A stretch of DNA of 64,000 bases from Linnemannia schmuckeri (Eukaryota; Mortierellomycota; Mortierellomycetes; Mortierellales; Mortierellaceae), in NCBI GenBank assembly GCA_029449235.1, contig JANATG010000002.1, forward strand, positions 4,030,001-4,094,000, given 5' to 3'. The translations under genes and the position numbers were made by a program. Positions 12,516 through 24,073 of the stretch are shown in pieces (position 1 is the first letter of the stretch; each line of letters begins with the position of its first letter). The notes under the pieces were generated by a model. It had not been told where the DNA came from, did not search any database, and saw only the letters and a list, made by a program, of their open reading frames with translations.

Positions 12516-12682
12516 CCCCTAGGTTGACCATCCTTTTTGTACTCTATCCAATTCTTGAGTTCGACACTTCAACAACCAACAAAAGCAAAAAAAAAAAACA
12601 CTTCTCCCACCTACCTACCACCCAGTGTCGTTCATTGCAATCTCCCACTTATTTCTCTAAACCCCTCGTATTCCCTTCTCAA

Positions 12683-15006
12683 ATGGAGACGGCAACTACC
12701 ACCACAGCACCCTCGATAAAACCTCGGCCACTCTGGTACCGCCGGTTGAACCAGACGAGGGGTCTCCTCCTTGCCCTTGTCTCAATGGCTCAGGTATGTA
12801 TTCTCCTTCTCTTCAACTATTGCATTCTCTTAATGCTTTACGATATGCAACATCGTGTCTTACCCAGGTTTTCTGTGCTGCTTCTGATATCCGATTCTTT
12901 TCATACACTTTTTTCGCAGATGCTTGATATTATCAACGTCGCTAGTGTGACAATCGCGCTTCCTCTCATTATGAAGGATGTGGGATTCTCCTTTGACCAG
13001 CTTCAGTGGCAAGCAAACCTTTTCTGCTTTACTGACTTGGAACGCACGAGAAAGGGGTTTCGGATAAGTGAATAACCGATTTTGTGTACCTGTTCACTAT
13101 CATATTTCAATACAACAATCCCACCACACAAAAATAGGGTGACCTCAGCTTATGCTCTGGCCTATGGAGCATTCCTTCTAGTCGGCGGTCGCTTTGGAGA
13201 CCTCTTTGGTCACCGTCGCATCTACATCCTCGGCGTCACCTGGTTCTCGATCTGGGCTATCGTCAACGGATTTGCCAATGATCCCGTCGTCATGTCGGTC
13301 GGCCGCACCCTTCAGGGCATGGGCGCCGGGCTCACGGTTCCTAGTGCTTTAGCAATGTTGACAACTACTTATCCTGTCGGCCGTGAGCGCAACTTTGCGC
13401 TGGCTGTGTTTGGAGGCACCGGTGCTGCTGGCTCGGTCATTGGTGTTTTGCTTGGCGGTATCTTTGGCTCCACCATCGGTAAGAAAAGTTACATATGCTT
13501 GACCTTACTACGCAGATTCATTCGCGTTTATGAAGTTATGACATGTTAATCTCCTGTTTATTTTTTTTTTATTTCGCTCATTTTTCAAGGTTGGAGATGG
13601 ATGTTCTATATTACGGCCATGTTTGGCGCGCTTCTCGTCGTCTTCGGCCTCATCATCATCCCCGCCTCCAAGGGTGAATCCTTGATCTCCGACCGCCGAA
13701 TCGACTATTTGGGCATCTTCGCCTTCTGCGGCGGTATCGTCTGTATCATTTTCTACCTGACCGAGAGCCCCGCCAGCGGTTGGGCATCCGCTAAGACCCT
13801 GACCCCTTTCATTATCGGCTTAGTCCTCCTCCTCGCATTCGTCTTTATTGAACACAAGATCGACTACCCCATCATGCCTCTTCACATCTGGCGCTCACAG
13901 CGTCTTGTCGCGTCCTGCTTGATCATCATCTGTGTCTCTGCCGGTCTCAACGCCCTGGTCTACTTCTCCTCCATGCTCTTCCAGAACGTCCTCGGTTACA
14001 CCCCCCTCAAAACCTCGTTGGCCTACATTGTTCACGGAGTCGGAGGAATGTTTGCAAACATCCTGTTCACCAAGGTATTGACCAAAGTCCGGTCGAAGAT
14101 TGTAATGGTGGTTGGATGGTTGTTCTTTATTGCTTCAGGTATTGTGCTTGCGCAGGTTAAGGCCGATTCTTCGTACTGGTCGTATCCGTTCGGTGCTTTG
14201 CTGTTGAATTGTATGGGGATGGCTCCTGTTTGGCTGTGTTGTCAAATTAATAGTGTTGCGGATGCGAATAACGAGAACCAGGGCATTGTTGGTGCAGGTA
14301 AGCTCCCTTCCTTTTTTTGTTTGTTTGTTGAGCCTCTTTATGTCAATTATTTCATTCAGGGCCGTCCTTTCCCCTCCTACTTTCCTATCCCCCGTCAATT
14401 TACTCTCACCGTCATTCCTCTAATTACTTCAGGGTCCTTCTTTGCCTTCCTTTTTCCTTTCCCCCTCACCCCCTGCCAATTTAATCAAAGCTGCAAGATC
14501 GATTATTTGTTTGCTGTGTCTATTTTGTTTGTCCCTCTCTCCCTCTCACTCTCAACTCTCACTCCAAGCAAGGCAGTCGGCGATTTCATTCTCTTCATTG
14601 CATTTGTGTGACCCATCAAAGCCCACTCCATCTAACCTGCTCCTTCCCTTTTTCATTTCTCTCCCTTTCGCTCTCTACCTGTCCTTTTTTTTCGCTCATA
14701 TTGTTACGGCTCACATCTTCAAACAAATTAGTTTACATTGTCGCCCAACAGCTTGGAACACCCATCGGAATCGCAATCGCCAACATTGTGGCCAACAGCA
14801 AGAACTCCCTGACAGCCATGGGCGCAGAGCTCCTCCCCGGGTACCGTGCCTCGTTCTATGCCGTTACGGCCATTGCGGGTGTTGGATTGGTCTTCACGGC
14901 TCTGGTTGCTGCTAATAGCGATCCTGTCAAGGTCGAGGAGAGTGGTGATCTTGTTGAAAGTGGTAGTGTTGCGACTGTTGCGGGAGATGAGGAGACGCAG
15001 TACTAA
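12683..15006 (+). CDS. MFS transporter, DHA2-like (14 TM), tandem copy 3
   Basis: Third paralogue, predicted membrane exporter of unknown substrate. Exons are 12683-12793, 12920-13008, 13138-13478, 13590-14297 and 14732-15006 (507 residues). All four intron positions and phases match copies 1 and 2. Motif A (GGRFGDLFGHRR) and motif B (SVGRTLQGMGAG) are present. The motif C region reads GSVIGVLLGG, again without proline. Intron 2 (13009-13137) starts with GCAAGC instead of GTAAGC: a GC-AG intron at a site where the sisters use GT. Intron 4 is 434 bases against 96 and 121 in the sisters and is pyrimidine-rich. The C-terminal tail is the shortest of the three, about 35 residues after the last TM. 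The start ATG follows the leader directly and encodes the shared basic stretch WYRRLNQ before TM1. Confidence 0.9.
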
Positions 15007-18000
15007 ATTAGTAGTTACAGCCTCCAGCACAGCATGTGCTATGTTTACAATTTTTACCGCCACTTCCCATATTACCATACCATATGACCACCCTTACCGT
15101 ATGACCACTATGATCAAATTTTTACCTCTTCCCTCATCGTAATCGCAATGTCCCCCTACATTCTTTTTCCTCTTCGTTCCCCCTTTTTGCATGATAATTA
15201 AAGAACGTGTTTACCCTTTTTTTCACGGACTCGATCGGAAATGAGATGTAGAAGGAATGGTTTAGAGGCATGTATGCATTTGCTTTTTCTGCAGTCTGTG
15301 CAGTTTTTGCTTTGATGAGTCGACATTACTCCTATTGTTTTGTGGCGCCTCCCCCCTATCCCCCCTGGCGTTGTCTTACAATGCACGAACGCCTTGTACT
15401 CATTGTCTATTCTCCAAATTTCTTGGTTCATGTTCCCTGGCACTGGCGCTCTGTTCTACTGTCAATGAGGGTTTCAAGAAAACTAGTCTAGTGGTTGCTT
15501 TGTTCAGTCTTCCCACAAACTAAAAAGCCGTGAAAAAGGAGGGAAAGGATTTTAAGGCGGAAACAGTACCGTATAGGAAGATCGTTGTGTACAGAGAGCG
15601 AGAACAAAAGAGTGAGTGAGAGAAGAGAGATCCACGGGAAGCGCAATAATTCGTAAAGGGCTCATAAAACATAATGCAATTAAGAGACAGAGAGGGTCAC
15701 CTTGTTGCTTGTTTGGCATCAACCCAATCGCGCCCTTCCCGTCAATTAGAGAAAGATTTTTTTTTGACATGAGAGAATATTGAGTGAGTAAGTGTGAGCG
15801 GGAAAGAGAGGGTAAAGAGCCATCATCATAGTTGCCATTGTTATCGTCGACTACAACCCCGATCCATTGTTCACAATGGTCATAATAAAGACAAACGGTA
15901 TGAGAAAACGTGTTCGACTCAATAAGTGAGGCGGCACCAAAAAAACAAAACAAACAACAAAAAGGGTATCACAAGAGCCCTGTTCCTTGGAAATTATGGT
16001 TGCTGTTGTTGTTGTTTGTGCATGTTTGTAGATGAAACGCAAAGAAAAAAAAAAAAAAGGAGGGGGGGGGGAGGGAAGAGCAGTCAATTGACCGTGTACT
16101 ACCATTGAATGGACTTCAGAGAGTTTGACAGGGCGCGGAAGCAGAAGAAGGGAGGAGAGATAGGCTCAGTTTCTGGCTGAGGCTGACATATGGCAGATAG
16201 TAGAAAAATGTCGATAAAGAAAAAAACAAAAGAAAGAGAGAGGTAAGGCTGCTTGAATTCCCGAGGAGAAGAAGAGAAATAATTGGAGGAAGGGGATTCG
16301 ACGTCAGAGACGGGAAAAGGCTTGCTTGTAAATAAAACTGGTGAAAAGAGGCTGGGTCTATCGAAACAGTTTCGTTGCTTAGCATTCACACTGAAAGAAC
16401 AATAGTCCGGCTATAGTGGCGAATTTCCAAAAGGAGGTTGAAAAGATAGAAAGGGAGATAGGAGATAGGGACGCGTCAAAAATGGTGAGGGTGTCCAACC
16501 GCAAGACAAGGCTGCGATGGTGGTGGCAAGGGGGAGGGGAAGGAGAAGGAGAATGAAAGGAAAAGAGGCGACAGAAGACAAAGGGAGAGAGAGGAAAGTG
16601 AGGTAAGTAGGACAAAGAGAAGCATAACACAAAGCAGCTAAGCAGTAATCAAGCAAGCAAGGAGGCGACATGAAAAATGGCGAAAAAAAAAAAAGAAAAA
16701 AAAGGACAGATGATGGGATGATGGATGATGAGGTGTATGGCACCTTTACCCCCTTGGATAGATATGGGCATGGTATGTTGGACAAAGAAGATGACAATAA
16801 GAAAATAAAGGGATACGAAAGAAAAGGTAATCGAAATGGAAATGAACGAAGCGTCTTAAATGAGAGACCACCATTGTATATGTAGCATGCTGCTACATGG
16901 CTGCATGGTTTAGCTGGTGTCATCAAGCACGAGACGAGTTGACCCATATAGTTCTCCTTCCTCTTCATCTTCGTCTTCACTGACCTTAATCCATGGCGTC
17001 CACCTTTTCTTCTTCGTTTTCCCTATGTTCGCTTCCATAAGTACTTTTGTTTAAATACCCTCTCTTCGATCCATCTACTCTCTACTCAACTTTCTTTTTC
17101 ATTATTGATATTAGATTACCCCCTCAGCTCACTTTTTACGGCCCATATCTCTTCGTATTCTTCCTTTTGTTCTCGTCAGTTGAAGCTCTCACATCCACAC
17201 TTTATTCCTTTTTCTTTTCCCTTTCCCTTTTTCAACCTTGCTTCTCTTCCCTTCTTTATCCTTTTCCTTTTCCTTTTCTTTAACCCTATCCTCTTTCCTC
17301 TTTCCTCTTTCCACCTCTTACATTCACTTTGACCACCCTCACACTCCACTGTCCACCCCTCCGCTCCCCCATCGCACCCGCCTTGTCTCCCTTCTCTCGA
17401 TCAGCCCCACCTCTCTTCTTATTCACACACACTCACTCTCTCACAAATACACACACCACTCATCACACTCACTTATAACCCCTATTGTCATTCCTCTGTC
17501 ACTCTGTCACACACACACACTTTCTCTCATTCACTTAACTGACCCCTTCATTTCAGGAACACATACCTTTCGCACTTCTTGCTTGTCTTCATTCACCCTA
17601 AACACTTAAAAGACCATCGCCAAACACTTCCAACAAACAGCCGCCTTTCATCCAAACACTCTCACGATAACTTTCGCTTGTAAGCCAAACATGGTCTCAG
17701 CATATTATCATGCAGCATACCGTACACGCTGTTGTTTGCTGTTTGTTTACGTCTGAACGTCGTCTTTACTTTTTTTTTTATTTCGCCACTGCGCCCGAAG
17801 AGATGCTCGGGGGGTCATCGTGTCCAAGAGGAAAGGAGGCGAGGATAGGATACGAGAAAAAGAGAAGGACCATTGTCACCACCCTCCTTTAGCCCTCTTG
17901 AATTGGAGCATCGCCTATTGTTGTTCACTCGCTTTGCACTTCTTTTAACCTCGGCCATCCTTCTCTCTCTTGCTACTTGTTTTTCTTCTTCTCTCCTCTT

Positions 18001-18071
18001 CTCCTTCATTCTTGACTCCCTCTTCATTGATACTCGGGATGTGTAGAGTTTGTGTACTTCGATTGGAAGCC
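15007..18071. other. Intergenic region, 3.1 kb
   Basis: No gene supported. About 16020-16650 is purine-rich on the plus strand (so leader-like on the minus strand) with no start of a real gene beyond it. About 17050-17580 is a long pyrimidine-rich tract that probably belongs to the leader or promoter of the gene starting at 18072, with a short CA repeat near 17510. The open frames here are low-complexity translations of these tracts. Confidence 0.6.
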
Positions 18072-20901
18072 ATGGCGGACCACCATCCTGACCACTCCTC
18101 ACAGACCTACTCTGTCCAGAGGCATTCACAACTCCACACGCAATTCCGACAGCAACAGCACCAACAACAACAACAGCAGCAACAACAACCTCACCACCTT
18201 CAAGTCCCACAAACCCATCGGATCTATCACCAGGACAACCACCAAGGCCCTTACTCTGCCGGAGTGATCGAGGACCGCCGAGCTTTCCCTATGTTCCGAG
18301 GCAGCGGTAGCAGCAGCAACGCCAGCAACAACAACAACAGCAGCAGTGGGCGCATCTTCGCTCAGCCATCTTCATCGTCGTCTTCGCGTGGATCATTATC
18401 GACGACTTCTCGAACGTTGACGATCTCTGACATCTTGGAGCGGTTTAGTGCTTCACCGGAAGAGTTCGTCATGACGGTGCTGAACGCCAAGGCCAAGGAA
18501 GACGAGGTAAAGAAGAAGAAGCAAACCTGGACAGATGATCATATGCGTGCGACATGCATATCGACTACAAAAAAAGGTTTTTTATTATTGTGATTCACAG
18601 GAACTAGCGTTGAAACGACGAGCCCTGCCCGACATGACTGACTGACCCCGACTGGAGTGGAAATTATAATGGCGAGATCGACCCATGGACTATTGGGATA
18701 ATATATATGTATTACTGTTTTGTGGCCACTGATTGGTTGCTATAGAATAATGGATAGACAGATATGACATTTGGCTACACAGGAATAGCTATCACATCAT
18801 TCGCGCGGGGCGACTAGAGATGTGCACTGGGCCAATGACTTGGTTATCGTCAGCTTACTGACAACACAAGTGTCCGTTTTTTTTATCATCCTTCGTTACA
18901 GCTCAAGGCAGAGGAAGAACGATACAAGACCGAGGTGCTTAAGTTGCAGTCAAGAAAGCTCGACATATCCCTGGCCATGGAAAAACGTCAGAAATCTCCT
19001 CCTGCTGGTACGTTCGCCGCTTCTCGCATCTCTGCTATTTTTTGCTCTTTTTTTTTTTTTTTTTTTTTTTTTGTGCTTCCCGCTCTGGGCGGTTACTCGT
19101 GCTCAGTTCCAGCAGTGGAAACTGGACCAGTAGCAAGTTCTGGTGACCTCTTTCGCTCTTTGAAAACGATGAAGGGCTGAGTGAGGCGTACGATTGACAA
19201 AAATAGTCAAATGGGGTGAACAAAAAACATCACAGGGATTCCTTTCTATTTCTCGGCTGTGAAAAAAAAAATAGTGCTAGGTCCTACGCACACAGCCCAT
19301 CGTTCTTGCAAGAACGCCGTTTCTACGTTATTAATAACTTCCCGGGTGGCATTGGACGGAGAGGAGAAGGTTGGGAAAGAAAGAAAGATGGAAGGAATTA
19401 GCAAGAATAGAAAAGGAATCGTGGTTGCAGGATGGATGCCAAAAGGGAGTAGATCGGTGTCCTTGTGCCTACCTAGGATATCATTTTCGATTTCTTCCAC
19501 CCTGCTTTTCTTTGTGCCTGAACACGTTTTATTGTTGCTGTGTTTCTTTATTTAGGCCGATCGTATGCCAGCAGCACTGCCGAATCGAGCATTTCCATGC
19601 ATGCACCCCCCGCAGGAAACTTTCACCATGGATACTCAACATACCCTGCCCCTGCTCAGCCCTCGATGCAGGTTGACAACACACGCTCGCACTATAGCGG
19701 GAAGGGACATCAAGATGCACAGGAGCAAGCGCCACAACAACAACAACAACATAAAACTTCTCACGATCATGCAGATGTCCCGTCAGCTCCTCCCAGCAGA
19801 CCAGCCCCACCCAGGATCGATACCGCGGCACGGCAGGGCAGCTCCCGACAACAGCATCAACCAGCACTCCACCAGCAGCAGGTGATTCCGCAACAGCAGC
19901 ATCCACACCAACTGAAAAAGCAACAACAACAGCAGCATATCCAGCGACACCTTCAGCAACAACAGTCAGCATCAAACTCTCAGCGTATACCCCCTTCGCC
20001 ATCAACTCAGAGTCCAGTCTCAAGCAAGCCATCAGCATCGACTTCGGGCCGCCACCACATCTTGCACCCTTTCCGCTCCTCATCCGCTCAATCGTCACCT
20101 GTGACAAATGTCGATATGCAGTCTCAGATCCCACAGCCCCTGAGCCCGGACGAGTACGCTTCGCCTACCTCGGCAACTCCTTCAGGTTCTGGCTTGAAGC
20201 GAAAGTCGATTAACCACGATGAAGTCATGGATGCTATCCGTGCTAAGGTCCTCCGCAATGCCGCAGGGCAGAGCCAACAACAGAAGGAGCAACGTGAGAA
20301 ACCCCACCGCAAGGCGAGTGGAGACCTGTCCGGACGTCGCAAGCCCCACCCTCTTAACAGCAGCATCAACAGCAGCATCAACAGCAGCAACACCGGTAGT
20401 TCTCCTGACCGATCCAAGAGGCCAACAACCACGGCGACAGTGATCGCGGCGAAGAACGTTTCTTCGACCTCAGAGCGCGCCGCACCTAACACGGACAATG
20501 ACACCGCCGCCATGTCGCCAACAGATAGGCCAAGCCCATCAAGGAAGGACGATTTTGTCTCGAATCATGGGCACCAGGTCGTCAAGAAGGAAGACGCCGA
20601 CGAAACGTTGTTGAGCCCGCATCCCATGACACGATCGCCACCTGCTTCCATGTCGCCACCAAGTTCAGCTTCTCGCTCCAACTCTTCGTCTCCACGGATG
20701 GAGTCTGGCAAGTACGATTACCAACGTCAGTATCAACGCCAAGGGGAACGTCAGAGCAGGAATGAGCCATTATTGGGACCGTCAGAGAGGGAGCGAGCCC
20801 GGCTCGAGTCTATTTCATATGCGGAGGATGAGAGGCGGTCAAGGTATAACATGGATCGTTCCCGTGCTGAGCGACCCTCTGAAGTTGGAGGTATGTATTA
20901 G
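18072..20901 (+). CDS. Gln/Ser-rich protein with a short conserved-looking helical segment, function unknown
   Basis: Exons are 18072-18506, 18902-19007 and 19556-20901, giving 628 residues. I chose the ATG at 18072 for its GCCATGG context, although an in-frame ATG lies upstream at 18039. Residues about 1-130 are His/Gln/Asn/Ser-rich. A complex segment spans the first splice junction: it begins TLTISDILERFSASPEEF and continues as a charged helix, EEERYKTEVLKLQSRKLDI. The remainder is poly-Gln and Ser/Pro-rich, with a patch GLKRKSINHDEVMDAIRAKV at about residues 360-380. The composition suggests a nuclear or regulatory protein, but I do not recognise the family. Alternative splicing is possible: an acceptor at about 18600 would give an early stop. 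The last codons GGTATG form a good donor at 20891 that could join an exon at 20992 ending at 21005, changing only the last few residues. Confidence 0.65.
19048..19072 (+). repeat. T25 homopolymer in intron 2 of the Gln-rich gene
   Basis: A run of about 25 T inside the 19008-19555 intron, not near the acceptor. Similar T runs occur at 5604-5633, 5767-5791 and 6551-6577. Confidence 0.8.
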
Positions 20902-21578
20902 GGGCCGATGGATCTTTTTTGGAAGAAGATGTATAGCATGAATTTCATTTGTTTTGTACTTGTTGAAGAAGCGTGCCTAACATGAATACAGCCCTTGCCA
21001 CCTGAATTTACCCTTCTCAATCCATGGGCATAGATACTCTCTGCCCCAGGACCGAATCTCGAGAAGAGTAGAGCGAGTCTTTTATATACACTCTCTGGAC
21101 GACTGAACGAAAAGCAACAACAGTGATGTTGAATTGAGTCTTTTACTGCTGGACAGGAGGAGACTCAGTTCTGTTGTTGTTTATATACATGCACATATAC
21201 ATACCCCGTTTTTCAGCTGTCGTGCTGGCCATGGTAGCTTTTTTCTATTGCCCGATAGCATCTTTCTAATGACTTTTGATTCCAAAAAAAGAATTTCCCA
21301 AATGAAATGAATTTTGATGATCATTGTGGCTTGGCTCCCCTTTGAGTGTTTACATTTTTCTTTTTTCTTTTTTTTCTTTTTTTTTTATGTGTCTTGTCTT
21401 TTATTATCCCTGAAGCATACAAAACCTTGTGTCTTCAGCGTTGTCCACTCACTCCCATTCGAGACACTTCTCATTTGCCCACCTCACTTTACCCGTCTTT
21501 CCCCCTATTCATCAACTTTATCTTCTTATTTCCCTATCAGTTGACACATAAGGAGCGACAACAACAACAAATAACACC
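20902..21578. other. Intergenic region before UTP18
   Basis: 3' flank of the Gln-rich gene, including a possible alternative terminal exon (20992-21005), and a pyrimidine-rich leader for UTP18 at about 21350-21540. Nothing else is seen. Confidence 0.65.
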
Positions 21579-23858
21579 ATGGCACCAAAGCACAAAAAGT
21601 CCAAGACCTCCGGAGGACAGGGCGGAGCAGCAACAGCAGCACAAGGAGGAGCTAAAGCAGCCAACAAGGCCGCCAAAGCCATAGCTGAAGCCCGTGCCAA
21701 AGCCGATATTGCGCCTATCACCCACATCTCCCAAACTCGCCGCGGCCACGGAGGTTTTGCCAAATTCGACAACAAGGAGCAGTCCGAGAAACTGAAGCCC
21801 AAAGAGAAGACGGAGGTCGAGCTCGAGAACTTAATCTTCGGTGCAGATAACGCTGACCTTGTTGGGGAGGCATTTTCAAGGATTGGACATGAGCTTTCGA
21901 GTGATGAGGAGGACGGCGGTGGTGTGGAAGGGATGGATGATTTTGATTATGATCTGGAGGTTGGTGGGCTTGAGGGAGAGGAGGGTGGGGATGGTGGAGA
22001 TATGTTCTTTATGGATGCTGGTCCAACACCGGTGATGAGGGAGGAGATTAATGAGGATGAGGAGGAGGATATGGAGGATGAAGAAGAGCCTGTGGATGAG
22101 GAGATTGGAGAGGGTGAGGTCGATGATGTTGAGGAGGAGGAGGCTTCTGAGGATGAGGAGGTTTCTCGACTCACAGGTAGCGCTTATTTACTTTCTGTGC
22201 ACTGTCTTTGTGAAGAAAGTCAACTTGAAAGAAGGGAAGAAACGGAATCGAAAGAAACTAATCAGTTCTTTATTGAACGATTCTAAATATATTAGCGATC
22301 TATGGAGGAAAGCCAGCATGGGTGGACGAGGACGACAAGACGCTGTCAATCTCGTTAAAGTCCGCTAACCGGTTGAAGAAGCTCCGTAAACAGGAGGCCG
22401 AAGATGTTGTCAACGGTGTCGATTACGAGCAGCGTTTGCGACGACAGTAAGTTTTTTGAGGAGGATATGTTAGTCCATGGACTACTAGGTGTGACAGAGC
22501 ACCGCTACGAAAAGGTCAATCCACTTACTCGATTTCTCTTTTTATTGTACAAATGATAGATTTGAGAAGGTGTACCCGGTCCCGAACTGGGCACAACCCG
22601 AGGGCTCACGGAAACGCCGCCGCGCAGGAGCAATCGACTCGGATTCCGACTACTCAGACGAGGAGCAGGAACAGGAAGATAGCAGCATCCTCCTCACATC
22701 CAGCAAGGGCTTCCTGGAAAAATCCAATCGCCTTCGTATTCTGTCTTCAGAGTCCATCGCTGTCACGCGTGTCAAGAACGCTAATCAGATGGGACCTTCC
22801 AAGTCTGTGATCCAGTCGGTCGAGTTCCATCCTAATTCGCAGATGCTGTTGACAGCTGGATTTGATAGGACGTTGAGGCTTTTCCAAGTCGATGGCAAAT
22901 TGAATCAGTTGATGCAGAGTGTGTTTTATAAGGATATGCCGATCTATAAGGCTGCCTTCTCGCCTGCACCGGCTTCAGGATCGGGATCGGGATCGGGAAG
23001 TGCGCACAACACGGTGGTGGCGTCGGGACGTCGTAAGTATTTTTATACATACGATATTGAGGCCGGAAAAGTCGACAAGTCCCAGGGGATCTACGGTCGC
23101 CACGAGAAGTCGCTGGAGAAGTTTGTCCTCTCACCTTGTGGTACCTGGATTGCTTTCCTTGGAAGAGATGGATACATTATCTTGGTCACGACCAAGACGC
23201 GTCTTTGGGCTAAGAACTTGAAGATGTCGGGAAATGTTCGAGCGGTTGCTTGGTCTTCGGATTCGGAGTACTTGTATTCTGTTGGTGGGGATGCTGAGGT
23301 GTATCAGTGGCAGGTTAGCAGCGGGAAATGTGTGCATCGGTTTATGGATGATGGCGGATTCAAGCCAACATGCCTTGCCGTTTCACCTAATGATCAGTTC
23401 TTTGCCGTCGGGTAAGTTTTTTTCTTTTACTTCATGCTGTTTATTTTCTCGCATAAAGCGACGAGAAAAAACTGCGCGAACTGACAACATCACGCTTGTA
23501 CGTTAAATAATGCCATAATAGATCGAGGAGCGGAGTGGTGAATGTGTACAACAGGACATGTCTAGAGACCCGCACACCCAAGCCCTTGCGCGCCATCGGA
23601 AACCTGACGACCTCAATCCACACCATGCGGTTCAACCACGACTCTCAAATTTTAGCCATCTCGTCCAAAGCCCGCAAGGACCAGTTGCGTCTCGTTCATA
23701 TCCCCTCCCTCAAAGTCTTCCCCAACTGGCCCACCAAGGGTACTCCTTTGTCGTATGTTACCTGCTTGGCCTTCTCCCCAAGGAGTGGGTACTTTGCGGT
23801 TGGAAATGACAAGGGTAAAGTCTTGCTCTACCGTCTCAACCACTACCCCTCTGCATAA
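21579..23858 (+). CDS. UTP18: U3 snoRNA-associated protein 18 (Utp18), SSU processome WD40 protein
   Basis: Nucleolar component of the small-subunit processome (UTP-B module in yeast), needed for pre-18S rRNA processing. Exons are 21579-22176, 22296-22446, 22560-23411 and 23522-23858, giving 645 residues. The N-terminus is basic/Ala-rich, followed by a conserved-looking segment ending ELENLIFGADNADLVGEAF and an acidic stretch of Glu/Asp at about residues 105-195. Next come the family segments KPAWVDEDD and YEQRLRRQFEKVYPVPNWA. WD40 repeats follow from about residue 300 to the end (for example FHPNSQMLLTAGFDRTLRLF and LAFSPRSGYFAVGNDKGKVL). A Gly/Ser run sits in a loop of the propeller. Length is close to fungal Utp18. 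The gene is convergent with IRE1, with 215 bases between the stop codons. Confidence 0.92.
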
Positions 23859-24073
23859 GCTGTCTCTTTTATGTAACATCTTTTTGTAGTTGTTTTGCTT
23901 GAGGTATAAAAGCAGGCAGACAATCCCCATTCTCATTCCCATTCACTTTTTCATAGATCCCCTTGCATTTTCGCATTATTTTTTTTTTACATAAAGAAAA
24001 CATTTACAAAAACATACTTTTTAGTTTTAGTATGCAGAGGAAGGCAAATGGTATCAATCAAGAAAAAAGAAGA

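Larger units (their letters stand above)
11440..12682. other. Intergenic region between transporters 2 and 3
   Basis: Contains the orphan minus-strand frame listed separately, plus the promoter of copy 3. The last 80 bases before 12683 are pyrimidine-rich. Nothing else is supported. Confidence 0.6.

Noticed and set aside
19529..20134. 201-codon minus-strand frame inside the Gln-rich gene
   Set aside because: Antisense shadow of CAG/CAA-rich coding sequence; the plus-strand frame is spliced, longer and has sensible exon borders.
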